NCBI GenBank assembly: GCA_012517605.1
Contig: JAAYUS010000072.1
Span: 1 to 39,119, forward strand
From: Bacteroidales bacterium
GTDB lineage: Bacteria; Bacteroidota; Bacteroidia; Bacteroidales; VadinHA17
Length of the DNA: 39,119 nucleotides
Reading direction: 5' to 3'
Position 1 is the first letter of the stretch. Every line of letters begins with the position of its first letter. Below are positions 23,890 to 32,067 of the stretch, piece after piece. A program made the position numbers and the translations under genes. Below the pieces are notes generated by a model. That model made no database searches. It saw only the letters and a program-made list of their open reading frames with translations, and was not told the DNA's origin.

Positions 23890-25413
23890 AACGAACGGAG
23901 GTTCATTGAGCAGGTCTGCTTCCTGGTCGAAACCGTTGCCGGTCCTCCTGAAGTTATCATGGTTCATCTTTGAACCGACGGTTATACTCTGCGAACCTTC
24001 CCTCAGCTCCTGCATCCCGTCAACATCAAAATCATCAATATCAACAAACTGGGCCCTCTCCTCACGGAACCTGAGGCGGACATCATCAACCGGGCCGTTA
24101 CGGTTTTTTGCAAGGATGATTTCGGCAATGCCTCTCGTTGAACTGCCATCCTCGAACGTCGGGATTCCGAATTTCTCCTGACGGTGTATAAAGACCACCA
24201 TGTCGGCATCCTGTTCAATGGCTCCGGATTCCCTGAGGTCGGAAAGAAGAGGTCTTTTTGTTCCACCCCTCATTTCCACCGAACGGTTAAGCTGCGACAG
24301 AGCAAGTATCGGGACATTCAGTTCCTTGGCAATACTTTTCAGGGATCTTGAGATGTTGCTGACTTCCTGTTCACGGCTTCCTGCATTTTCAGGTCCCGAC
24401 ATCAGCTGAAGATAGTCGACGATCACAATATCCAGCTTTCTCTGGGCCATCAGCCGCCTGCATTTTGCCCTGAGCTCAAAAATTGAGATTGCCGGTGTAT
24501 CATCTATATATATAGGAGCCTGAACAAGCTTCTTGATTCTTGTATCGAGCTGTTTCCATTCCTCCTCATTAAGCCTTCCATTCTTTATCTTGTCGCCCGG
24601 AATATCAGTTTCAGCGATTATCAGGCGGTTCACAAGTTGTATCGACGACATTTCACATGAAAATACTGCCACGCTTTTATTGTGTTCGACTGCCATGTTG
24701 CGTGCCATCGAAAGTGCAAATGCAGTTTTTCCCATTGAAGGGCGTGCAGCAATAATAACCAGGTCAGCTTTCTGCCATCCTGACGTCAGCCTGTCGAGTT
24801 TTGTAAATCCCGAAGGGATCCCCACAAGGGCATCCTCCCTTTTCCCTGCTTCTTCGATCTCCCTTATTGCCTCCTTTATGACCATGTTAATCGGAGCTAC
24901 TTCCCGTTTTATGTTTCCCTCGGCTATCTGGAAAAGCTCGTTTTCGGAGAAATCCAGCAGCTCGGTCACGTCGATGGAATCATCGAACGATCTGTTCTGG
25001 ATCTCGGTGGACACCCTTATAAGTTCACGCTGGATATATTTCTGAGCTACTATCCTGGCGTGATAATCTACGTTTGCCGCCGAGACAACCTTCGAAGTCA
25101 GCTGGGTAAGATATACTGGTCCGCCAACGCTGTCAAGCTCATTATGGGAACGCAGTTCTTCAGTTACGGTATAAAGGTCGACAGGATATTCCTTTGCATT
25201 AAGGTCGAGTATAGCCTTGAATATCTTCTGATGAGCTTCCTTGTAAAAGCTTGCAGGTTTCAGAATATCCAGGATCGTTATCACCGCCTCTTTCTCCAGC
25301 ATGACAGCTCCGAGGACTGCTTCTTCCATATCCAGTGCCTGCGGAGGGACCTTACCGAAATCGGGCAAGGCGGCAACCACCGGCCTTGCACTCTGCTTTT
25401 GTCTTACCATCAA
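23887..25413 (-). CDS. dnaB: Replicative DNA helicase DnaB
   Basis: 508 residues. N-terminal helical domain (about 20-125: PPQALDMEEAVLGAVMLEKE, YLTQLTSKVVSAANVDYHAR), linker, then the RecA-type C-terminal domain. Walker A is ARPSMGKTA (Lys229), followed by SVAVFSCEMSSIQLVNRL, the Walker B region DIVIVDYLQLMSG, SRSLKSIAKELNVPILALSQ, and the arginine-finger region DADMVVFIHRQEKFG. It is the hexameric 5'-3' helicase at the replication fork. A C-terminal tail of about 50 residues (ending NEPPFV) follows the core. The reading frame ends inside a heptamer repeat array. It is intact and normal in length. Confidence 0.97.
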   Translation of the reverse strand: MMVRQKQSARPVVAALPDFGKVPPQALDMEEAVLGAVMLEKEAVITILDILKPASFYKEAHQKIFKAILDLNAKEYPVDLYTVTEELRSHNELDSVGGPVYLTQLTSKVVSAANVDYHARIVAQKYIQRELIRVSTEIQNRSFDDSIDVTELLDFSENELFQIAEGNIKREVAPINMVIKEAIREIEEAGKREDALVGIPSGFTKLDRLTSGWQKADLVIIAARPSMGKTAFALSMARNMAVEHNKSVAVFSCEMSSIQLVNRLIIAETDIPGDKIKNGRLNEEEWKQLDTRIKKLVQAPIYIDDTPAISIFELRAKCRRLMAQRKLDIVIVDYLQLMSGPENAGSREQEVSNISRSLKSIAKELNVPILALSQLNRSVEMRGGTKRPLLSDLRESGAIEQDADMVVFIHRQEKFGIPTFEDGSSTRGIAEIILAKNRNGPVDDVRLRFREERAQFVDIDDFDVDGMQELREGSQSITVGSKMNHDNFRRTGNGFDQEADLLNEPPFV

Positions 25414-25473
25414 TTCTAATCTTCTGATTTACTGATATCTAAAAGAAAGATTAATCCTGCTGCCAGGACTGAC

Positions 25474-25481
25474 CAAAGGTA
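25474..25481 (-). promoter_or_regulatory. Putative -7 element for dnaB
   Basis: On the minus strand this is TACCTTTG (TAnnTTTG), 61 bases upstream of the dnaB start. It lies in the roughly 200-base divergent gap to ispE; no obvious TTG at -33. Confidence 0.5.
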
Positions 25482-25597
25482 AAAATATCGACAGGATTAA
25501 AATTAAAAGGATTTTTTTCTTACAAACATTTTAATGTTTAAAAATTGTTTAAAAAACCAAAATGCAGGTTAAAAGAACAAATATCCAATCCTAATGA

Positions 25598-25605
25598 TAA
25601 ATTTG
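25598..25605 (+). promoter_or_regulatory. Putative -7 element for ispE
   Basis: TAAATTTG matches TAnnTTTG. Its end is only 16 bases from the ATG at 25622, so the transcript would have a leader of about 10 bases and essentially no room for a Shine-Dalgarno site. Confidence 0.45.
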
Positions 25606-25621
25606 TATTAAATACAGCCAG

Positions 25622-26440
25622 ATGCTCGTTTTCCCAAAAGCAAAGATAAACATAGGGTTGAATATCACCGGAAGGCGTGACGACGGTTATCATAATATAG
25701 AGACGATCTTCTATCCTGTCGGACTTTGTGATGCGCTTGAGGTAGTGGCCGGTGCAGCAGGATCGGAAACAGATATCCTTAACGTAACGGGTTACGGTCT
25801 AAATGTGGCCCCGGAAAACAATATTGCCCTGAAGGCTGTTAAGATGTTAAGGCAGATAAGACCTTTCCCAATACTCAGGATAAACCTCCATAAAGGCATT
25901 CCTTCAGGAGCAGGTCTGGGAGGAGGATCGTCGGATGCAGCATGCATGCTCAGGACGATTGACAGGATGTTCAGTCTCAACATCTCTGATGAGACTCTCA
26001 AGGAGACCGCCTTGCAGCTCGGAAGCGACTGCCCGTTTTTCATCGACAGCCGTCCGTCATTTGCAACAGGACGAGGAGAAATACTTGAACCGGTTGATAC
26101 TGTCCTTAAAGGATTCCATATAGTACTTTTAAATCCGGGCATTCAGGTGAGTACAAGGGAAGCATACGAAAATTGTGAGCCTGCTGTTCCCGAAAAATCT
26201 TTAAAGGATCTTGTTAACAGTCCTGTAAGGGAATGGAAAAACCTTATAGTAAACGATTTTGAAAAGACGGTTTTCAGGAAATATCCCCTAATAGGCGATT
26301 TAAAAGCAGCGCTTTACAATTCAGGCAGCCTTTACAGTTCGATGTCGGGCAGCGGATCAACCGTGTATGGGATATTTACCGGCAAACCCGCACTTCCTGA
26401 CCGGCTCCGCGACTACGTTATATTTTCCGGATCTCTCTGA
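25622..26440 (+). CDS. ispE: 4-diphosphocytidyl-2-C-methyl-D-erythritol kinase
   Basis: 272 residues, GHMP kinase fold. The N-terminal motif is FPKAKINIGLNITGRRDDGY with the conserved Lys8. The ATP-binding loop is GIPSGAGLGGGSSDAACM (about 92-109), and the third GHMP motif is MSGSGSTVYGIFTG near the C-terminus. It phosphorylates the 2-hydroxyl of CDP-methylerythritol, a middle step of the MEP pathway to isoprenoids. It agrees with the mqnE gene further along in implying quinone side chains made from MEP-derived units. It is a single-gene unit, divergent from dnaB and convergent with the biotin carrier gene. Confidence 0.96.
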   Translation: MLVFPKAKINIGLNITGRRDDGYHNIETIFYPVGLCDALEVVAGAAGSETDILNVTGYGLNVAPENNIALKAVKMLRQIRPFPILRINLHKGIPSGAGLGGGSSDAACMLRTIDRMFSLNISDETLKETALQLGSDCPFFIDSRPSFATGRGEILEPVDTVLKGFHIVLLNPGIQVSTREAYENCEPAVPEKSLKDLVNSPVREWKNLIVNDFEKTVFRKYPLIGDLKAALYNSGSLYSSMSGSGSTVYGIFTGKPALPDRLRDYVIFSGSL

Positions 26441-26442
26441 TC

Positions 26443-26760
26443 CTATTTCATCTCGATCAGTTTCGTGCCTTTTGCGACCCTGTTTCCCTTGCTAACAAAT
26501 ATCTTCTTAATTGTCCCGTCGATCGTGCTTTTGAGCTTGTTCTGCATCTTCATGGCATCAAGTATCATAAGGTCTTCGCCTTTACTGACCTTCTGTCCTT
26601 CCCTGACCATTATGTCAAGGACTGTTCCGGGGATAAAGCTCAGGATCATCCTCTGATCAGCCTTTTTATAAGGCTTTTTGTTCATGAATTTTGCACTCAG
26701 CCTCGTTTTGTAAACGATTGAGTTTATATTGAGCATTCCGAGATTTTCAAATTCCTTCAT
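26443..26760 (-). CDS. Biotin carboxyl-carrier subunit of an acyl-CoA carboxylase/decarboxylase
   Basis: 105 residues. A short basic N-terminal segment (about 1-37, with NKKPYKKADQR) precedes a biotinyl domain: LSFIPGTVLDIMVREGQKV, then the biotinylation site ILDAMKMQNKL with Lys71, and IKKIFVSKGNRVAKGTKL. The tethered biotin shuttles CO2 between active sites. The gene lies 29 bases after the carboxyltransferase gene in the same direction, so the two subunits belong to one complex. No biotin carboxylase is encoded beside them, which is more like a decarboxylase of the methylmalonyl-CoA or oxaloacetate type, or a complex whose other subunits are elsewhere. Confidence 0.93.
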   Translation of the reverse strand: MKEFENLGMLNINSIVYKTRLSAKFMNKKPYKKADQRMILSFIPGTVLDIMVREGQKVSKGEDLMILDAMKMQNKLKSTIDGTIKKIFVSKGNRVAKGTKLIEMK

Positions 26761-26789
26761 AATCAGTGACGTTTATTTGGGAGGAAATT

Positions 26790-28334
26790 CTAAAATGGTG
26801 GCAAGCCGTGTTTCTTTTCAGGCATCGGGACATCCTTGTTTTCTGATACTTCAATAGCATGCAGAAGAAAGCGCCTTGTCTCCTTTGGTTCAATAACAGC
26901 ATCAACATATCCTTTTGCTGCAGCCACATAGGGATTTGCAAATTTAGCCTTGTATTCTTCAACCTTTTGTTTCCTCATTCCGTCGGGATCATCTGACGAC
27001 ATGATTTCTTTTCTGAAGATAATGTTTGCAGCTCCTTCGGGACCCATCACAGCAATTTCAGCGGTTGGCCAGGCAAAGACAAAATCGGCTCTCAGGTGCC
27101 TTGAGCTCATGGCAATATAGCCACCGCCGTAAGCTTTTCTGAGGATGACAGTGAGCTTTGGCACCGTGGCCTCGCTGTAGGCATAAAGTACCTTTGCTCC
27201 GTGCCTTATAACTCCGGCATGTTCCTGATCGACACCCGGCAGATAACCAGGGAGGTCGACAAGGGTAACGATTGGAATGTTAAAAGCATCGCAGTACCTT
27301 ATAAAGCGGGCAGCCTTGTCGGATGAATCCACATCGAGGACTCCTGCCATCTCGAGCGGCTGATTTGCGACAAATCCAGTCGTTCTGCCTCCAAGCCTGC
27401 CAAAACCAATAACTATGTTTTTGGCATACAATTCCATTATCTCGAAGAAGTCGGATTTATCAACAATAGATCTGATAACATCCTTTACATCATATGGAAG
27501 CGTGGGATCGTCAGGCACAATTTTTTCAGGATCAAAGCTCCTGTCAGGTTCTCCCGGTTCGAATGATTTTGCCTTTCTGCTGTTATTCCACGGGATGAAT
27601 GTAATAAGTCGCTTTATCTGTTCGAAACATTCATCCTCGCTATGCGCGAAAAAATGGGCATTCCCGGTAATCTCACTGTGCACCCTGGCGCCTCCAAGCT
27701 CTTCCATGGATATTTCCTCTCCAAGTACTGTCTTTATCACTTCAGGGCCGGTGATGAACATCTTCGATATATTATCGACAACAAAAACAAAGTCCATAAG
27801 TGCTGGTGAATATACTGCACCTCCGGCGCAGGGACCGAGGATAACAGATATCTGGGGAATAACGCCGCTGGAAATTGTATTTCTGAAGAAAATCTCGCCA
27901 TAGCCTGCGAGTGAATTTACGCCTTCCTGTATTCTTGCCCCGCCTGAGTCGTTTATCCCGATCAGCGGTATTCTCATTTTCAGGGCATGGTCCATTATCT
28001 TTGCTATCTTCCTTGAATGCATCAATCCGAGGGAACCTCCCGCCACAGTGAAATCCTGTGCAAAAATAGCAACAGGAGCGCCATAAATCGTACCGGAGCC
28101 GATTATCACGCCATCACTGGGAAGCGATTTTTTGTCCATATCAAAATCGCGGGCATCATGTTCAACGAACATATCATACTCCATGAAAGAGTCCTTATCG
28201 AGAAGAGCCATAATACGCTCACGGGCAGTTCTTTTTCCCATCGCTTTCTGCTTCTCTATTGCCTGTTCACCGCCTCCCATAAGGATTTTCTCCCTTTTTT
28301 CCTGGAGCTCACGGATTTTCTTATTTACTGCCAT
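26790..28334 (-). CDS. Acyl-CoA carboxyltransferase subunit (methylmalonyl-CoA decarboxylase alpha / propionyl-CoA carboxylase beta)
   Basis: 514 residues, the usual length. Two crotonase-fold halves are present: GSGTIYGAPVAIFAQDFTV, GINDSGGARIQEGV, PQISVILGPCAGGAVYSPAL and MFITGPEVIKTVLGEEISME in the first, then DVDSSDKAARFIRYCDAFNI, LVDLPGYLPGVDQEH, RKAYGGGYIAMSS and WPTAEIAVMGPEGAANIIF in the second. These are hallmarks of the MmdA/PccB family, which transfers CO2 between biotin and propionyl/methylmalonyl-CoA. With the biotin carrier directly after it and MeaB elsewhere in the window, a role in propionate formation or use is likely. The exact substrate cannot be fixed from sequence alone. 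Confidence 0.94.
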   Translation of the reverse strand: MAVNKKIRELQEKREKILMGGGEQAIEKQKAMGKRTARERIMALLDKDSFMEYDMFVEHDARDFDMDKKSLPSDGVIIGSGTIYGAPVAIFAQDFTVAGGSLGLMHSRKIAKIMDHALKMRIPLIGINDSGGARIQEGVNSLAGYGEIFFRNTISSGVIPQISVILGPCAGGAVYSPALMDFVFVVDNISKMFITGPEVIKTVLGEEISMEELGGARVHSEITGNAHFFAHSEDECFEQIKRLITFIPWNNSRKAKSFEPGEPDRSFDPEKIVPDDPTLPYDVKDVIRSIVDKSDFFEIMELYAKNIVIGFGRLGGRTTGFVANQPLEMAGVLDVDSSDKAARFIRYCDAFNIPIVTLVDLPGYLPGVDQEHAGVIRHGAKVLYAYSEATVPKLTVILRKAYGGGYIAMSSRHLRADFVFAWPTAEIAVMGPEGAANIIFRKEIMSSDDPDGMRKQKVEEYKAKFANPYVAAAKGYVDAVIEPKETRRFLLHAIEVSENKDVPMPEKKHGLPPF

Positions 28335-28423
28335 AAAGGATGTATTAAATTATTTTCAGAAATCATTATTCAAAAAACCTGATTAAGACTAATTATCAAA
28401 CAGTATCTTCTTATTGCTTTTAC

Positions 28424-28505
28424 TCCCTTTCCCGTTTATCCCAAGGGGGAAAAGCCACTTGAAGTGGGGTTTCTCCTTCCCCTTTGGGGGAAGGCCGGGA
28501 AGGGA
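28424..28505. repeat. Nested three-level inverted repeat, probably an intergenic repeat element
   Basis: Outer arms: TCCCTTTCCCG (28424-28434) with CGGGAAGGGA (28496-28505), one bulge. Middle arms: CCCAAGGGGGAA (from 28440) with TTCCCCTTTGGG (from 28477), one mismatch. Core: CCACTT-G-AAGTGG (28455-28467), perfect. The phrase CCTTTGGGGGAAGGCCGGGAAGGG is built from words I recall as repeated between genes in Bacteroidota. The 212-base gap 28335-28546 contains no gene otherwise. It may also help end the lptF/G or preceding transcript. Confidence 0.7.
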
Positions 28506-28546
28506 TTAAAGGCCAAATTTATACTTTTTTGCACGGTTAACTGCAC

Positions 28547-29683
28547 CTATTTCGGGGCAAGTTTATACAATACAATTGCAATGAACGCATAAATGATATT
28601 GGGTAACCACATTGCAAGCATAGGTTCGAGGTTGCCCTTCAGGGAAAACTGGGAGGCAAACTGCATAAAAAGAATATATGAAAAACTCAGGGCCAGTCCG
28701 ATCCCGATGTTCATCCCTATCCCTCCCCTCACCTTTCGTGAGGAAAGGGATACTCCGATAAGTGTCAGAATAAAGACTGCAAAAGGATTTGCTATGCGTC
28801 TGTGCTTTTCAATAAGGAACATCTTCAGCTCATCTGAGCCCTGAAGCCTCAGCTGGTTTATATAATCATTCAGTTCTTCATAGGTCATGGTCCCAACAAC
28901 GCCCTTTCCGTATGAAAAGTCCGATGGTTTAATTGTAAGGGTAGTATCAATCCTGTCTCCTGATGAGATAATGTCTTCCTTGTCGGTGATCCTACGGAGA
29001 TTATAATTCACGATGATCCATTTATGTGATGCTGTATCATATCTTATCAGGTTAGCTGCCAGCTTCGATTCAAGTTTGCCATCATCATCGAACTTTTCAA
29101 GAGTCACATTCCTACCGGCCTGACTGATGGGGTTATATGACTCCATATAGATCAGGACATTGGGATAGACCTGCCTGTGTATATTCATTACCGGGACCCT
29201 CCTGTTTGTAGGCCTGTAATATTTATCCTCGAAATTAATTCTGTTGAGGTTTGCAGTAGGTATCACAAAGTTTGTCAGAACAAAGGTGAAAATTGCTATA
29301 ACGAGGGAAGAGAGGAAATATGGCCACATCATCCTTCTGAAGCTCATCCCGCTGTTGAGTATTGCAATAATCTCAGTATTGGCTGCCATTTTTGATGTGA
29401 AAAAAATAACAGCAATAAAGACAAAGAGAGGAGCAAAAAGTGTTGCAAAATATGGAATGAAATTCAGGTAATAATCAAATATTATTGCTTTTACAGGTGC
29501 ATCTTTTTCCATGAAGTTATCGATCTTTTCAGCAAAATCGAAAACCACGGCAATAGTCATGATCATTAACAGGCTGAAAAAGAAAGTCCCAAGGAATTTC
29601 CTGATGATATACCAGTCGATAATCCTGACTTTCAGGGATCCTACAACCGTTCCGACACTTTTATTGTCATTTTTTCCTTCCAT
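28547..29683 (-). CDS. LptF/LptG-family permease (YjgP/YjgQ) of the lipopolysaccharide export ABC transporter
   Basis: 378 residues. Membrane segments: two or three near the N-terminus (about 28-50, 72-95, 115-140: FSLLMIMTIAVVFDFAEK, LFAPLFVFIAVIFFTSKM, PYFLSSLVIAIFTFVL) and three near the C-terminus (NPFAVFILTLIGVSLSSRK onward). A periplasmic beta-jellyroll-like domain (about 150-290) lies between. Motifs NTEIIAILNSGMSFRRMMWP and KHRRIANPFAVFIL are characteristic. With LptB it pulls LPS out of the inner membrane toward LptC/A/D. I do not distinguish LptF from LptG. It overlaps the tgt coding end by 43 bases; no better in-frame start is seen downstream, so the overlap looks real and implies coupling. 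Confidence 0.92.
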   Translation of the reverse strand: MEGKNDNKSVGTVVGSLKVRIIDWYIIRKFLGTFFFSLLMIMTIAVVFDFAEKIDNFMEKDAPVKAIIFDYYLNFIPYFATLFAPLFVFIAVIFFTSKMAANTEIIAILNSGMSFRRMMWPYFLSSLVIAIFTFVLTNFVIPTANLNRINFEDKYYRPTNRRVPVMNIHRQVYPNVLIYMESYNPISQAGRNVTLEKFDDDGKLESKLAANLIRYDTASHKWIIVNYNLRRITDKEDIISSGDRIDTTLTIKPSDFSYGKGVVGTMTYEELNDYINQLRLQGSDELKMFLIEKHRRIANPFAVFILTLIGVSLSSRKVRGGIGMNIGIGLALSFSYILFMQFASQFSLKGNLEPMLAMWLPNIIYAFIAIVLYKLAPK

Positions 29684-30768
29684 TTCCTGAAATTTCCTTC
29701 TTCAATTTTCTTCCTTGCTTCGGAAACCAGCATGAGATAGAATGCAAGGTTATGAATACTGGCTATCTGTGAGCCGAGTATCTCACCCGATATTATCAGA
29801 TGACGAAGATACGCTTTTGAATAATATCTGCTTACTGCCGAGGGGCCTGTCGGATCGACAGGGCTGAAATCGTCAGCCCATTTTTTGTTCTTTATATTTA
29901 TTATTCCCTCGCCTGTAAAAAGCATCCCGTTCCGGCCGTTCCGTGTCGGCATCACACAATCGAACATATCAATGCCTCGCTCAATGGCCTCAAGAAGATT
30001 GGCAGGTGTTCCGACACCCATGAGGTAACGTGGTTTTTCCTCAGGAAGGATCTCATTGACGACTTCAATGATCCTGTACATATCTTCGGCAGGCTCACCT
30101 ACTGACAGGCCTCCGATAGCATTTCCTGCCATGTTCACCGAAGCTGCCTTTTCAGCGGAGATTCTCCTGAGATCATCAAAAGTGCTTCCCTGGACTATCG
30201 GAAAAAGAAGCTGATCATGACCCCAGAGCGGTTCTGTCTCAGAGTATCTCTTAATCGCCCTTTCGAGCCATTTATGAGTAAGTACCACTGATTTCTCCGC
30301 ATATTTTCTGTCACACGGGAATGGAGCGCATTCATCAAGCACCATCATGATATCGGCCCCTATGATGCGTTGAATGTCAACAGTGTTCTCCGGCGTGAAT
30401 ATATGGGTTGAGCCATCGATGTGCGACTTAAAAACAGCACCTTCTTCTGTCAGCTTCCTGTTTTCGGAAAGCGAAAAAACCTGGTATCCTCCGCTGTCGG
30501 TAAGTATGGGCCTGGGCCAGTTGATAAACCTGTGAAGACCTCCGGCCTCATTCAGTATGCCGGTGCCCGGACGCAGGTAAAGATGATATGTGTTGCCGAG
30601 TATTATCTTTGCATCGATCTCATCAATAAGGTCCTGCTGCAGAATACCTTTTACCGTGCCTGCAGTGCCAACAGGCATGAATATTGGAGTGGGGATATCA
30701 CCGTGAGCAGTTTTCAGAACGCCGGTCCTGGCCTTTGTTTCCTTATCCCTGCTCTTTATTGTAAACAT
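29641..30768 (-). CDS. tgt: tRNA-guanine transglycosylase (queuine tRNA-ribosyltransferase) lacking the usual zinc cysteines
   Basis: 375 residues, full length. TIM-barrel enzyme that swaps guanine-34 for a queuine precursor in GUN-anticodon tRNAs. Present: TPIFMPVGTAGTVKG, LGNTYHLYLRPG, ILTDSGGYQVFSLSENRK, MVLDECAPFPC, GGLSVGEPAEDMY and the nucleophile motif FDCVMPTRNGRNGMLFT. The zinc site normally reads CxCxxC in DxxCxCxxC before the S(R/K)AYL(R/H)HL motif. Here the block is DPTGPSAVSRYYSKAYLRHL, so the three positions are Gly308, Ser310 and Ser313; the fourth ligand, His339 (SIHNLAFY), is kept. I recall other Bacteroidota enzymes with the same loss, so it is probably functional. It is the first gene of the tgt-lptF/G unit. 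Confidence 0.95.
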   Translation of the reverse strand: MFTIKSRDKETKARTGVLKTAHGDIPTPIFMPVGTAGTVKGILQQDLIDEIDAKIILGNTYHLYLRPGTGILNEAGGLHRFINWPRPILTDSGGYQVFSLSENRKLTEEGAVFKSHIDGSTHIFTPENTVDIQRIIGADIMMVLDECAPFPCDRKYAEKSVVLTHKWLERAIKRYSETEPLWGHDQLLFPIVQGSTFDDLRRISAEKAASVNMAGNAIGGLSVGEPAEDMYRIIEVVNEILPEEKPRYLMGVGTPANLLEAIERGIDMFDCVMPTRNGRNGMLFTGEGIINIKNKKWADDFSPVDPTGPSAVSRYYSKAYLRHLIISGEILGSQIASIHNLAFYLMLVSEARKKIEEGNFRKWKEKMTIKVSERL

Positions 30769-30790
30769 GAATTCGACTTTTTCCGGAGGC

Positions 30791-30798
30791 CAAAGGTA
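30791..30798 (-). promoter_or_regulatory. Putative -7 element for tgt
   Basis: The minus strand reads TACCTTTG (TAnnTTTG), ending 23 bases before the tgt ATG at 30768. No clear TTG about 19 bases further upstream. Confidence 0.5.
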
Positions 30799-30936
30799 AT
30801 TTATTCATCCGCCTGTTGAAAATAAAGCCTGAAAATTTTAAAGACCCAAACTTTTTTTTATTTAAAAGGATGTTGATAATTATGTTTTTGGCATTAAAAT
30901 TATCTTATTAATATTGCTGCCAATTTTCCAGGTCAG

Positions 30937-32067
30937 ATGACAATACAGGAACATCCTTTTCTTTTAGCTCTCCTTGTAACGTTCGGGATAAGTTTTTTAG
31001 TCCAGTCTTTCTATTACCTGTATTTTTTCCTGACACCTCTGCTGTTCAGGCATCCTGAGCCATCAGGGAAAAAGCAGCCGGTATCTGTCATCATCTGCGC
31101 CAGAAATGAAGAGGAGAACCTGAAGGAGTTTCTGCCTGCCGTACTGGAGCAGGATTATCCGGATTATGAAGTGGTGGTGGTAAATGACTGTTCCGATGAT
31201 GAATCATTCGAGGTCCTTGGTGAATACCTCAAGAAATATCCTCATCTGAGGGTGACAAATATCCTGAAAGACCCGAAATTCACACATAATAAGAAGTTCG
31301 CCCAGTTCATTGGAATAAAAGCCGCCGCAAATGAGATCCTGGTATTTACCGATGCCGACTGCAGGCCGGAGAGCGGCAAATGGCTTGAAAATATGGTCTC
31401 GGGATTCGGCGAAAACATCGACTTTGTACTTGGATATGGCGGATATTTCGCCAGGAAGGGATTGCTGAACAAATACATAAGATATGACTGTCTGACGATT
31501 GCCATGCAATATCTTGGAATGGCAATCAGAGGACTTCCATACATGGGAGTTGGCAGAAATCTTTCATACAGGCGTTCATTGTTTTTTGAGAAAAAAGGAT
31601 TCGGGATCCATACCAATCTGGCCTCAGGTGACGATGACCTGTTCGTCAACTCAAATGCAAAACGCGACAATGTTACTGTTGAATTCAGAAAGGATGCCCA
31701 TACCCGTTCGGTCCCCGCAGAATCGTCAATAGAGTTTTACAGGCAGAAAAGAAGGCATCTTACAACAGCCAATTATTACAAACTGATTGATAAGCTGATA
31801 TTAATTTTAGAACCTGTCAGCAGGATCCTTTTTTATACAACCTTCATTATCCTCCTGACAAACCTCTACGCATGGCCTTTAGTTCTTGGTATCTTTCTTT
31901 TAAGGCTTATCATACAATACACTATTCTCATCCTGACCGCCAAAAAGTTCAATGAACCGGGAATATTTCCATTTATTCTTATATTTGATATACTATCGCC
32001 TTTAATCAATGCTGTTATTTATACAGGCAGTCAAAGACGAGGTTCATCAAGTAACAAATGGAATTAG
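30937..32067 (+). CDS. Membrane-bound family 2 glycosyltransferase
   Basis: 376 residues. One N-terminal membrane helix (about 8-32), then a GT-A catalytic domain: VSVIICARNEEENLKEFLPA, the nucleotide-sugar-binding VVVVNDCSDDESFE, ILVFTDADCRPESG (a DxD-like metal site), GVGRNLSYRRSLFFEKKGF and SGDDDLFVN with the likely catalytic acidic residues. A QKRRHLTTANY motif takes the place of QxxRW. At least two or three membrane segments close the protein (about 295-365). It faces the cytosol and probably builds a lipid-linked or surface glycan. The acceptor is unknown, and no other glycan genes are nearby. It overlaps the next gene by 10 bases, unusual company for a glycosyltransferase. Confidence 0.9.
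   Translation: MTIQEHPFLLALLVTFGISFLVQSFYYLYFFLTPLLFRHPEPSGKKQPVSVIICARNEEENLKEFLPAVLEQDYPDYEVVVVNDCSDDESFEVLGEYLKKYPHLRVTNILKDPKFTHNKKFAQFIGIKAAANEILVFTDADCRPESGKWLENMVSGFGENIDFVLGYGGYFARKGLLNKYIRYDCLTIAMQYLGMAIRGLPYMGVGRNLSYRRSLFFEKKGFGIHTNLASGDDDLFVNSNAKRDNVTVEFRKDAHTRSVPAESSIEFYRQKRRHLTTANYYKLIDKLILILEPVSRILFYTTFIILLTNLYAWPLVLGIFLLRLIIQYTILILTAKKFNEPGIFPFILIFDILSPLINAVIYTGSQRRGSSSNKWN

Noticed and set aside
27415-27903. 162-codon plus-strand open frame inside the carboxyltransferase gene
   Set aside because: Exact antisense shadow of a strongly conserved gene, with no motif of its own.
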